Source: Gillisia marina (GTDB taxonomy: Bacteria > Bacteroidota > Bacteroidia > Flavobacteriales > Flavobacteriaceae). Taken from it: 64,000 nt of DNA. This document shows, piece by piece, positions 26,656 through 34,937 of this stretch (positions within the stretch are counted from its first letter, which is position 1; each line of letters begins with the position of its first letter). The position numbers and the translations under genes were made by a program. The notes under the pieces were generated by a model. The model was given only the letters and a program-made list of their open reading frames with translations, searched no databases and was not told the origin of the DNA. The DNA is taken from NCBI RefSeq assembly GCF_000258765.1, contig NZ_AJLT01000022.1:33204-97203 (forward strand), given 5' to 3'.

Positions 26656-27704
26656 TGGCAAAATTAGTAGATATAAATAAGTTGGTTCGGCCAAATGTAC
26701 TAACGATGGAAGCTTACTCTTCAGCTAGGGATGAGTATACCGCTTCGGGTTCAAAAATGATCTTTTTGGATGCTAATGAAAATCCCAATGAATCTGGGGT
26801 CAATAGATATCCGGATCCGCAGCAGAAGAAATTAAAATCGAAGTTGTCGGAGATCAAAAAGATCCCTTCAAAAAATATTTTGCTAGGAAATGGTAGCGAT
26901 GAAGTTTTGGATCTTATATACAGGGCCTTCTGTGAGCCGGGAATGGACAATATAATCAGCTTACCTCCAACTTATGGAATGTACAAGGTCTTGGCGGGAA
27001 TCAATAACATAGAAAGTCGTAAAGTATTGCTGACTGAAGATTTTGAACCGAATGTGGAAGAGATCTTTAATAGTGTAGATGGAAACACGAAGTTGATCTT
27101 TTTATGTTCTCCGAATAACCCTACCGGAAACTCCTTCAGTAAAAATCACATCACTGAAATACTGGAAAAATTTGATGGTTTGGTGGTTTTGGATGAAGCA
27201 TATATCGATTTTTCGGAACAAGCTAGTTGGATTGAAGAACTAGGGAATTATCCTAATTTAATTATCACGCAAACTCTTTCGAAAGCCTTCGGAATGGCAG
27301 GGATTAGATTGGGGATTTGTTATGCTTCCGAAGAAATTATTGCAATTTTAAATAAGATCAAGCCTCCTTATAACGTAAACGAACTGACTCAGAATAGGGC
27401 TCAATACCGACTTCAAAATATTTCGGAAACAAATAGGCAAATAGCTGATATATTGTACGAAAGGGAGGTGTTATCTAAAGCTTTACTTGAAGTTAAAATC
27501 GTTCAAAAAATTTATAAATCTGATGCTAACTTTGTATTGGTAAAAGTAGATGATGCTTTAAAAAGATACAATCAATTATTAGGCAAAGGAATTGTAATTA
27601 GAAACAGGACCAACCAGCCTCTTTGTGAAAATACATTGCGGTTAACGATTGGGACCAAAGAAGAAAATTTAAAATTAATCAAGGCATTAAAAAGTTTAGG
27701 TTGA
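26655..27704 (+). CDS. hisC: Histidinol-phosphate aminotransferase
   Basis: HisC is a PLP enzyme transferring an amino group from glutamate to imidazole-acetol phosphate. The 349 residues include LDANENPNE, ILLGNGSDEVLDLIYRAFC, LCSPNNPTGNSFS, VVLDEAYIDFSE and the PLP-Lys motif TLSKAFGMAGIRLG. The ATG shares its A with the hisD stop (TAATG), indicating translational coupling. Confidence 0.96.
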   Translation: MAKLVDINKLVRPNVLTMEAYSSARDEYTASGSKMIFLDANENPNESGVNRYPDPQQKKLKSKLSEIKKIPSKNILLGNGSDEVLDLIYRAFCEPGMDNIISLPPTYGMYKVLAGINNIESRKVLLTEDFEPNVEEIFNSVDGNTKLIFLCSPNNPTGNSFSKNHITEILEKFDGLVVLDEAYIDFSEQASWIEELGNYPNLIITQTLSKAFGMAGIRLGICYASEEIIAILNKIKPPYNVNELTQNRAQYRLQNISETNRQIADILYEREVLSKALLEVKIVQKIYKSDANFVLVKVDDALKRYNQLLGKGIVIRNRTNQPLCENTLRLTIGTKEENLKLIKALKSLG

Positions 27705-27740
27705 TTCAAAAAAATAAATTAGGACTAGTGAATTTTGTTT

Positions 27741-27798
27741 TGTCACCCTGAGCGTAGTCGAAGGGTCTTAAAACATCTCGACTTCGCTCGATGTGACA
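27741..27798. repeat. REP-like repeat inside the his operon
   Basis: 'TCACCCTGAGCGTAGTCGAA' then 'GGGTC', followed by 'ATCTCGACTTCGCTCGATGT', is a copy of the dispersed intergenic repeat. It lies between hisC and hisB. An in-frame ATG at 27735 would extend hisB through the repeat, but this is unlikely to be real. Confidence 0.6.
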
Positions 27799-27833
27799 TT
27801 TCAATTTATCAATCTAAACCAATAAGAAAAAAA

Positions 27834-28973
27834 ATGAAAAAAATACTTTTTATAGATCGGGACGGCACATTGATTCATGAGCCGGAAGATTATCAGATAG
27901 ACAATTTAGAGAAATTGGAGTTTTATCCTCAGGCTCTATTCTATTTAGCTAAAATAGCAAAGGAGCTGGATTATGAATTCGTCATGGTCACCAATCAAGA
28001 TGGTTTAGGAACTGATGCTTATCCGGAAACCGATTTTTGGCCTATTCAGAATTTCGTTTTAAAAACCTTTGCAAATGAAGGCGTGATTTTTAATGAGGTT
28101 CTCATGGATAGAACCTTTGCCAAAGATAATTCCCCAACCAGAAAACCTAATACAGGTTTATTGGAAGAAATTTATCTAAATAATGCGGAATATGATCTTG
28201 CCGGATCTTATATGATTGGTGACCGGATGACAGACATGGAATTTGCCCTAAACTTTGGTGGGAAAGGGATCTTTATTGATACCCATGAAGAACTTGGGGC
28301 AGATGAGTTGAAAAATGGACAGAAAGAAATCGACAATTCGATTGCTCTAAGAACCTCAAGTTGGGAAAAGATCTACGAATTTTTAAAGCTTAAAGAACGA
28401 TCTTCAGAAATCAGCCGAAAAACCAATGAGACCGACATCTTTATCAGACTCAATTTGGATGGTACCGGGAAATCAGATATATCTACAGGTCTAGACTTTT
28501 TTGACCATATGTTGGATCAAATTTCCCGTCATGGGCAAATGGATTTGGAGATAAAGGTGAAAGGCGATCTTGAAGTAGATGAACACCATACCATAGAAGA
28601 TACAGCTATTGCGCTTGGAGAAGCCTTTAGTTTAGCACTGGGAAACAAACTAGGAATAGAACGCTATGGTTTTTGCTTGCCAATGGATGATTGTCTTGCA
28701 CAAGCAGCAATCGATTTTGGTGGTAGAAACTGGTTGGTTTGGGATGCTGAATTTAAGAGAGAAATGATTGGGAAAATGCCAACAGAGATGTTCCTTCATT
28801 TCTTTAAGTCTTTTACAGATGGAGCTAAGGCGAATCTGAATATCAAAGCAGAAGGAACCAATGAACACCATAAGATAGAAGCAATTTTTAAGGCATTTGC
28901 TAAGGCTATTAAAATGGCTGTAAAAAGAGATACAGAGAAAATGATCCTTCCATCAACAAAAGGGATGCTATAA
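27834..28973 (+). CDS. hisB: Bifunctional histidinol-phosphatase / imidazoleglycerol-phosphate dehydratase
   Basis: The 379-residue fusion catalyses two steps. Residues about 1-165 form a HAD-type phosphatase with [12 protein letters not shown] and [10 protein letters not shown]. Residues about 185-379 are the Mn-dependent dehydratase, with His-rich metal sites [29 protein letters not shown] and [17 protein letters not shown]. The start at [10 protein letters not shown] is chosen because the upstream in-frame extension is repeat-derived and not family-like. Confidence 0.96.
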   Translation: MKKILFIDRDGTLIHEPEDYQIDNLEKLEFYPQALFYLAKIAKELDYEFVMVTNQDGLGTDAYPETDFWPIQNFVLKTFANEGVIFNEVLMDRTFAKDNSPTRKPNTGLLEEIYLNNAEYDLAGSYMIGDRMTDMEFALNFGGKGIFIDTHEELGADELKNGQKEIDNSIALRTSSWEKIYEFLKLKERSSEISRKTNETDIFIRLNLDGTGKSDISTGLDFFDHMLDQISRHGQMDLEIKVKGDLEVDEHHTIEDTAIALGEAFSLALGNKLGIERYGFCLPMDDCLAQAAIDFGGRNWLVWDAEFKREMIGKMPTEMFLHFFKSFTDGAKANLNIKAEGTNEHHKIEAIFKAFAKAIKMAVKRDTEKMILPSTKGML

Positions 28974-29008
28974 TGTTAAGGTTATAAGCCTAGATCAAGT
29001 TAAAAGGA

Positions 29009-29590
29009 ATGAAAATAGTAATTATAGATTACGGTGCCGGGAATATTCAGAGTATCAAGTTTGCAATAAAACGTTTAGGTTTTGAAGCGGTTTTGAGTAA
29101 TAATGAAGCCGAAATAAAGGCAGCAGATAAAGTGATCTTTCCGGGAGTGGGCGAGGCGAGCAGTGCAATGCGAATGCTTAGGCAATCAAAATTGGATTTG
29201 GTTATCCCCACCTTAAAGCAACCGGTATTGGGCATCTGCTTGGGAATGCAATTAATGTGCGGTAAAAATGAAGAAGGAAACACTACCGGATTAGGCATTT
29301 TTGATGCACCTGTGATAAAATTCAATAATTCAGTTAAGGTACCTCAAATTGGGTGGAATCAGATTTCAGGATTGAGATCCCCTTTATTTAAAGATATTAA
29401 AGAACTGGAATATGTGTATTTGGTGCATAGCTATTATGTAGCCGAATGTGACGAAACTATAGCGACATCAGAATATGGTGTAAAATATAGCACCGCATTA
29501 AAAAAGGATAATTTTTATGGGGTACAGTTCCATCCTGAAAAAAGCAGTAATGCAGGAGAACAGATTTTAAAGAATTTTTTAGAACTATAA
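29009..29590 (+). CDS. hisH: Imidazole glycerol phosphate synthase, glutaminase subunit
   Basis: HisH releases ammonia from glutamine for HisF. The 193-residue class I amidotransferase carries the nucleophile Cys77 in LGICLGMQLM, and His175/Glu177 in VQFHPEKSS. It lies 35 bases after hisB, in the usual his order. Confidence 0.96.
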   Translation: MKIVIIDYGAGNIQSIKFAIKRLGFEAVLSNNEAEIKAADKVIFPGVGEASSAMRMLRQSKLDLVIPTLKQPVLGICLGMQLMCGKNEEGNTTGLGIFDAPVIKFNNSVKVPQIGWNQISGLRSPLFKDIKELEYVYLVHSYYVAECDETIATSEYGVKYSTALKKDNFYGVQFHPEKSSNAGEQILKNFLEL

Positions 29591-29602
29591 TTTAAGTTTA
29601 GA

Positions 29603-30343
29603 ATGAGAATAATTCCCGCAATAGATATTATAGATGGTAAATGTGTAAGGCTCTCTAAAGGAGATTACAACACCAAAAAAATATATAATGAGAGTCCACT
29701 TGAGGTTGCAAAGGAGTTTGAAGCCCATGGTATTAAGTCCCTTCATCTTGTAGACCTGGATGGTGCAAAGTCAAGCCATATTGTGAACTATAAAGTTTTG
29801 GAGCAAATCGCAAATAATACTACTCTAGATATTGACTTTGGGGGTGGTTTGAAATCTGATAAAGATCTTGAAATCGCTTTCGAGTGTGGAGCGAAACAAA
29901 TAACAGGAGGAAGTATCGCAGTTAAAAATAGAGACTTGTTTCTTTCCTGGATCGAGAAATATGGAAGTGATAAAATAATCCTGGGTGCAGATGCCAAAGA
30001 TGAAAAAGTTGCGATTAGTGGCTGGTTAGAGGAATCTGAAGAAGAATTGGTGCCTTTTATAAATAATTATTTAAAAGAGGGGTTGCAGTATGTGATCTGT
30101 ACCGATATTTCTAAGGATGGAATGCTGGAAGGTCCTACTTTTGATCTGTATGAAAAGATACTTGCGGAAACATCCGGAAATAAAAAGGCTATTAAATTGA
30201 TAGCTTCCGGAGGGATCTCCACCTTTGATGAGCTTCCACGGCTTGCAGAAATGGGCTGTGAAGGAACCATTATTGGAAAAGCTATCTATGAGAACAAGAT
30301 CAGTTTAAAGCAATTAGAGGGCTTCATTTTAAACTACAAATAA
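29603..30343 (+). CDS. hisA: ProFAR isomerase
   Basis: HisA opens the ribose ring of ProFAR by an Amadori rearrangement. It is a 246-residue TIM barrel with [19 protein letters not shown], acid-base residues in DLDGAKS and [12 protein letters not shown], and the phosphate site ASGGIST. It starts 12 bases after hisH. Confidence 0.96.
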   Translation: MRIIPAIDIIDGKCVRLSKGDYNTKKIYNESPLEVAKEFEAHGIKSLHLVDLDGAKSSHIVNYKVLEQIANNTTLDIDFGGGLKSDKDLEIAFECGAKQITGGSIAVKNRDLFLSWIEKYGSDKIILGADAKDEKVAISGWLEESEEELVPFINNYLKEGLQYVICTDISKDGMLEGPTFDLYEKILAETSGNKKAIKLIASGGISTFDELPRLAEMGCEGTIIGKAIYENKISLKQLEGFILNYK

Positions 30344-30352
30344 CACAAGTCT

Positions 30353-31108
30353 ATGTTAACTAAAAGAATTGTTCCATGTTTGGACATCAAAAATGGAAGA
30401 ACTGTAAAAGGGATAAATTTTGTAGATCTTAGGGATGCAGGAGATCCGGTTGAATTAGCAGCTATTTATGCGGCTTCTGGAGCAGACGAGCTAGTTTTTC
30501 TGGATATCTCTGCTACTGAGGAGCGAAGAAAAACCTTGGCAAATCTTGTTTTAAAAGTTGCTGAAAAGATCAATATTCCGTTTACGGTTGGAGGAGGTAT
30601 TTCTTCTGTAGAAGATGTGGATATTTTGCTTCAAAATGGAGCAGATAAAGTATCCATTAACTCTTCCGCAGTAAAAAATCCAGATTTGATCAATCAATTA
30701 GCGGCTAAATTTGGTAGTCAATGTATCACTGTTGCGATAGATGCCAAGCTGATCGATGGAGAATGGATCGTGCATTTGGTAGGAGGGAAGGTGCCCACAA
30801 AACTGAATCTATTTGATTGGGCCAAAGAAGTGGAAGAACGTGGAGCAGGTGAAATTTTGTTCACATCTATGAATAATGATGGAACTAAGAATGGTTTTGC
30901 AAACGAAGCCCTTGCTAAATTATCTACAGAATTAAATATCCCGATAATTGCTTCAGGTGGAGCAGGGAACATGCAACATTTTACTGATGCCTTTGTAAAA
31001 GGGAAAGCAGATGCGGCTTTAGCTGCGAGTGTTTTTCATTTTAAGGAGATCGAAATAAAAGATTTAAAAGAAGAATTAAGAAAGAATGGAATTGCTGTAA
31101 GGCTATAA
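30353..31108 (+). CDS. hisF: Imidazole glycerol phosphate synthase, cyclase subunit
   Basis: HisF uses HisH-derived ammonia to form IGP and AICAR. The 251-residue TIM barrel shows [19 protein letters not shown], the catalytic Asp in [24 protein letters not shown] and [11 protein letters not shown]. It starts 9 bases after hisA. Confidence 0.97.
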   Translation: MLTKRIVPCLDIKNGRTVKGINFVDLRDAGDPVELAAIYAASGADELVFLDISATEERRKTLANLVLKVAEKINIPFTVGGGISSVEDVDILLQNGADKVSINSSAVKNPDLINQLAAKFGSQCITVAIDAKLIDGEWIVHLVGGKVPTKLNLFDWAKEVEERGAGEILFTSMNNDGTKNGFANEALAKLSTELNIPIIASGGAGNMQHFTDAFVKGKADAALAASVFHFKEIEIKDLKEELRKNGIAVRL

Positions 31109-31136
31109 ATTCACCTTCAGAAGAAAAAATAGAAAT

Positions 31137-31766
31137 ATGGAAATAGATTTCAATAAAAATAATGATGGTTTGGTACCGGTAATTATTCAGGATAATAACA
31201 CGAAAAATGTGCTGATGTTGGGCTATATGAATGAGGAAGCTTATTTAAAGACCAATGAAGTGAACAAAGTCACTTTTTATAGCAGAAGCAAGAACCGACT
31301 TTGGACTAAAGGAGAGGAAAGTGGAAATTTCTTAGAAGTTGTGAATATCAAAAATGATTGTGATAATGATACCTTGCTAATTTCTGTCAATCCACAGGGT
31401 CCTACTTGCCACAAAGGAACAGATACTTGTTGGGGCGAGAACAATGACCAGAATTTCGGGTTTTTATCTGAATTGGAAGGCATTATTGAAGACCGAAAAA
31501 AGAAAAGCGAGATCGCACCAGAATTAAGGGCTAAAGAAGACGCCAGTTATGTGGTTTCTCTTTTTGATGATGGGATGAACAAGATTGCTCAAAAAGTTGG
31601 AGAAGAGGCAATAGAAACGGTTATTGAAGCCAAGGATGATAATGATGATCTATTCTTAAACGAAAGTGCCGACCTGCTCTTCCATTATATGATATTGCTA
31701 AAGGCAAAAGGTTTTGGGTTGAGAGATATCGTTGAAGTGTTAGAAAAGAGGCATGCTAAGAAATAG
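31137..31766 (+). CDS. hisIE: Bifunctional phosphoribosyl-AMP cyclohydrolase / phosphoribosyl-ATP pyrophosphatase
   Basis: The 209-residue fusion catalyses steps two and three. The HisI part (about 1-110) has VLMLGYMNEEAYLKT, the metal-binding VVNIKNDCDNDTLLI and GPTCHKGTDTCW. The HisE part (about 115-209) has QKVGEEAIETVIEAK and NESADLLFHYMILLKAKG. It is the last gene of the operon. REP-like repeats follow instead of a clear terminator. Confidence 0.96.
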   Translation: MEIDFNKNNDGLVPVIIQDNNTKNVLMLGYMNEEAYLKTNEVNKVTFYSRSKNRLWTKGEESGNFLEVVNIKNDCDNDTLLISVNPQGPTCHKGTDTCWGENNDQNFGFLSELEGIIEDRKKKSEIAPELRAKEDASYVVSLFDDGMNKIAQKVGEEAIETVIEAKDDNDDLFLNESADLLFHYMILLKAKGFGLRDIVEVLEKRHAKK

Positions 31767-31773
31767 TGTTATT

Positions 31774-31902
31774 TGTCACACTGAGCCTGTCGAAGTGTGA
31801 TTACAAATATGAAAATAGGCTTCTACACTCTCAGCCTGACATTTTTTTACTATTGTCACACTGAGCCGGTCGAGGTGTTCGACAGACCCAGCCTGACAAT
31901 AG
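31774..31902. repeat. Two REP-like repeat units after the his operon
   Basis: Two copies of 'TTGTCACACTGAGCC(T/G)GTCGA' (31773 and 31853 onward) are about 80 bases apart with 'CAGCCTGACA' partners. They belong to the same dispersed family as the other intergenic repeats. They lie between hisIE and the convergent NYN gene and may fold into hairpins that end both units. Confidence 0.6.
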
Positions 31903-31904
31903 TA

Positions 31905-32645
31905 TTACGCTCTGTTTCTTACATAAATAAGTTTAAATCTACCATTTTGATTTTCTCTAGATTCCACTTCAAAATTACTAATAGAGCTAATCATAGGAGT
32001 TAACTTTTGAAATCCGTAGTTTCTGGAGTCAAAATTTGGTTGTTTTTTCTGGAGTAAGCCTCCAACATCTCCTAAGAATGCCCAACCATCTTCATCGGCA
32101 ACATCAGAAATTGTACTTGCAATTAGGTTTAAAACCTTTGGCGTAATCTTATCTACATTGTCTTTTTTGGCAGATTTCCCTTTACTAACTTCTGTCTCTT
32201 GGCCTTTATTTGAAGAAGAACCAAGAATTTCTATATAGATAAATCTATCGCAGGCAACAATAAATGGTTCCGGAGTTTTCTTTTCACCAATTCCAATCAC
32301 ATTTAATCCGGATTCTCTTAATCTCGTAGCAAGTTTTGTAAAATCACTATCGCTAGATACCAAACAAAATCCTTGCACTTTATTTGCATAAAGGATATCC
32401 ATCGCATCGATTATCATCGCTGAATCTGTAGCATTTTTCCCTTGAGTATATCCATATTGCTGAATAGGGTTAATGGCATTCTCTAATAACACATTCTTCC
32501 ATTTAGAAAGCTGCGGCTTTGTCCAGTCACCATAAATTCTTTTAATCGTAGGGTTTCCATACTTTGCAATCTCTTCCATCATTTCTTTCACGTATGCTGA
32601 AGGAATATTATCTCCATCAATAAGTACGGCTAAATTATTTTCCAT
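31905..32645 (-). CDS. NYN-domain protein with LOTUS/OST-HTH-like C-terminus
   Basis: The 246-residue product has a PIN-like NYN ribonuclease domain (about 5-145), with acidic residues in VLIDGDNIPS, DSAMIIDAMDIL and LVSSDSDFTKLATRLR. The C-terminal part (about 165-240, VLNLIASTISDVADEDGWAF, FDSRNYGFQKLTPMIS) matches the OST-HTH/LOTUS pattern that binds RNA. It is LabA/DUF88-like, and an RNA-processing role is likely. The RNA target is unknown. Confidence 0.88.
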   Translation of the reverse strand: MENNLAVLIDGDNIPSAYVKEMMEEIAKYGNPTIKRIYGDWTKPQLSKWKNVLLENAINPIQQYGYTQGKNATDSAMIIDAMDILYANKVQGFCLVSSDSDFTKLATRLRESGLNVIGIGEKKTPEPFIVACDRFIYIEILGSSSNKGQETEVSKGKSAKKDNVDKITPKVLNLIASTISDVADEDGWAFLGDVGGLLQKKQPNFDSRNYGFQKLTPMISSISNFEVESRENQNGRFKLIYVRNRA

Positions 32646-32685
32646 ATTCTTAATTTTTAATGCTGCTAAGTTAAGATTTTAATCA

Positions 32686-33564
32686 TTATTGAGTTTGAAA
32701 AGGCTCTATATGTATTAGTACATCTGCTATTTCTGGAATCTGCTGAAGCAATTCATTTTTTGCCAGATGAGCGATATCATGTCCTTTTTCTACAGAAATG
32801 CTTCCGATTACGCCTATGTGAAGATCTACATGATACATCATTCCCATTTTCCGAACATAACATTTTTCCGTTTCTTCAACTCCCGGAATTTCCTCCGCAA
32901 TTTTTCGAATATCTTCAATAAGATCGTCATACATATGTTCGTCCATCACCTCACCTAAGGCAGGGCGCATAATTAAATAAGCATTATAAAGGATAAATCC
33001 GGAGGCAAACAAGGCTGCCCAATCATCTGCAGTTTCATAACCTTCGCCCATGAATAGCGCAATGGAAATTCCTATAAATGCCATTAAAGAAGTAATCGCA
33101 TCGCTTCTATGATGCCAGGCATCGGCTTTTAAAACCGTACTATTTAGCTGGTCACTTTTTTTAGATACAATCCTATAAAACACTTCTTTTATTAAAATTA
33201 TAATTCCAAGAACGATCAGCGTATATGATTCTGGGACTTCATGAGGAGTTCTAATATGCGCAATGCTCTCGTACGCAATTATAGTTGCAGAAACCACTAA
33301 GAAACCAACAATAGCAAAGGTGATAAGCGGTTCTGCTTTTCCATGACCATATGGATGGTTGGCATCCGCTGGCTTATTGGCATATCTAATGCCTAACAAT
33401 ACCAAAAGAGAAGAAAACACATCGGTTGTAGATTCAATCGCATCTGCAATCAGTGCATACGAATTACCAAAAATACCGGTAACTCCTTTAGCGATTGCTA
33501 ATAAGGTATTTCCTAAAATACTGAGATAGGTGGTTTTTACTGCTTCTTTAAAATTAGAATTCAT
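32686..33564 (-). CDS. Cation diffusion facilitator transporter
   Basis: This proton-coupled exporter of divalent metals such as Zn, Fe, Co or Cd has 292 residues. There are six transmembrane helices, with the metal site residues in YALIADAIESTTDVFSS and KADAWHHRSDAITSL (HxxxD), and the conserved NHPYGHGKAE loop. The C-terminal cytoplasmic domain (about 210-290) has DLHIGVIGSISVEKGHDIAH. Metal specificity cannot be decided from sequence by eye. Confidence 0.93.
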   Translation of the reverse strand: MNSNFKEAVKTTYLSILGNTLLAIAKGVTGIFGNSYALIADAIESTTDVFSSLLVLLGIRYANKPADANHPYGHGKAEPLITFAIVGFLVVSATIIAYESIAHIRTPHEVPESYTLIVLGIIILIKEVFYRIVSKKSDQLNSTVLKADAWHHRSDAITSLMAFIGISIALFMGEGYETADDWAALFASGFILYNAYLIMRPALGEVMDEHMYDDLIEDIRKIAEEIPGVEETEKCYVRKMGMMYHVDLHIGVIGSISVEKGHDIAHLAKNELLQQIPEIADVLIHIEPFQTQ

Positions 33565-33633
33565 AGAGCTATTTCAGTAATTGAAGCTTAGAGATTTTAA
33601 AGGTATCATTTTAAGTGTTGAAAGAAAATAAGA

Positions 33634-34488
33634 TTACCACCAAACCACAATTAATCTTTCAAAAGATCCATCAGGCTTTTTTATCCAGAGTAGGGGAGAT
33701 TTTTTTCTTCGGTGTAGATTATTTAGTTGCTCGAAAATTTCTTTAAAACTAAACCATTCTTCCCCATATTTAGGATTGATCGGCCAGTCTTGCTTTTCTG
33801 GAGCAAAAAATTGAAAACCTATTTGATTGTATTTGCTGAAATCTTTTAAATGAAACCAAAATCCTGCAATACAATGCTTGTTTATATTTGGAAATTCCTC
33901 TTTGAATAAGTTTTCCGGCACAAAAAGGGTAGCTTTAAAGCAAATTTCCTGCTGAATGTCTTTAGAATTGATATTCAATGATTTTAGATATTCTTCTGCC
34001 TCGGTAGTGTATAGTAATGGAAATTGGTTGGTTTTAACTTTCTCGATTTTCTTAAGCAATGTATCCTTTCTATTTGGGCCTATCCAGCGTTCCATTTCAG
34101 CAGGAATTTCAGGGTCGTACACATAAAATTTATACATAAGTTCCACATGAAGAATCTGATTTTTTTTATGATCCTTTATAATAAAATCTAATTCACCTAA
34201 AGTACGTTCCCCATTATGAATTTGAATATTATTAGTTAATAAAGTAAAATTTTCATTTGCTTGAACTGCTACTTTGAAAAAATATTCCACTCGTTTCCCT
34301 AAAACGGTATTTTTAGAAATTTCTGAAATATCAATACTATCTGAAGCATTATTTGAAACTTCTAAATCCGCATTGAATAACGATAAATCGAAAATTTCAT
34401 GATTTCTAAAAATAGAAGGCGTTTTTATAAACCCTTGGAACTGATTTAAAACTCTATTAATCAAACTAAAATTATTTTTATAATACAA
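33634..34488 (-). CDS. DUF1853-like protein
   Basis: The function is unknown. The 284-residue soluble product carries blocks that I associate with DUF1853: LGKRVEYFFKVAVQANENF, ERTLGELDFIIKDHKKNQ, HVELMYKFYVYDP and WIGPNRKDTLLKKIEKVKT. The acidic/Glu pattern (ELDF, VELxYKFY) resembles a PD-(D/E)xK nuclease core; that is inference. No signal peptide or membrane helix is seen. It is divergent from the small gene at 34572. Confidence 0.75.
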   Translation of the reverse strand: MYYKNNFSLINRVLNQFQGFIKTPSIFRNHEIFDLSLFNADLEVSNNASDSIDISEISKNTVLGKRVEYFFKVAVQANENFTLLTNNIQIHNGERTLGELDFIIKDHKKNQILHVELMYKFYVYDPEIPAEMERWIGPNRKDTLLKKIEKVKTNQFPLLYTTEAEEYLKSLNINSKDIQQEICFKATLFVPENLFKEEFPNINKHCIAGFWFHLKDFSKYNQIGFQFFAPEKQDWPINPKYGEEWFSFKEIFEQLNNLHRRKKSPLLWIKKPDGSFERLIVVWW

Positions 34489-34571
34489 TACATTCTATTT
34501 TTAACGTTTTTATAATTCCATTAACACTGGATTGTAAAATTACCTACTTTTATTAACTAAAATATTTTTCA

Positions 34572-34937
34572 ATGATCGAAAAAAATACAGAGTATTATAA
34601 AATGCAGTTTTATGACTCTTATGTTATTGTTGAAGGGTTAGGTGAGTTTGTAGTAGATACTGCTATTGCAAGGAAAACTATTCAGACGATTGTAGATCAT
34701 TATAAAAGAAAAGAATTTGTAATAATTTCCAATAGAAAGTCGGATTATTCTCTAAATCCAGACGCATATAACGATAGTATATTTAAGAAGATAAAAGGGA
34801 TTGCTATAGTTTCACAAAAACCACAAATGAAAATGAAAGCAATGGTCGAACAAGAACGATTCGAACAATCATTTGCTTTTTTTGAAGAACTTGAGGATGC
34901 AAGGAACTGGGCCGAAAACTTCTTTGTTAATTATTGA
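34572..34937 (+). CDS. Small cytosolic protein of unknown function
   Basis: The 121-residue product is not recognised with certainty. The alternating strand/helix pattern (YVIVEGLGEFVVDT, KEFVIISNRKSDYSLN, KGIAIVSQKPQMK, then a helix rich in Glu and Phe) is reminiscent of the STAS/SpoIIAA-like fold in short Bacteroidota proteins. Its last 7 bases overlap the convergent end of the PBP gene. Confidence 0.7.
   Translation: MIEKNTEYYKMQFYDSYVIVEGLGEFVVDTAIARKTIQTIVDHYKRKEFVIISNRKSDYSLNPDAYNDSIFKKIKGIAIVSQKPQMKMKAMVEQERFEQSFAFFEELEDARNWAENFFVNY

Noticed and set aside
27735..27833. In-frame 33-residue N-terminal extension of HisB
   Set aside because: It is the translation of a dispersed intergenic repeat and unlike HisB proteins; the ATG at 27834 gives the family start.
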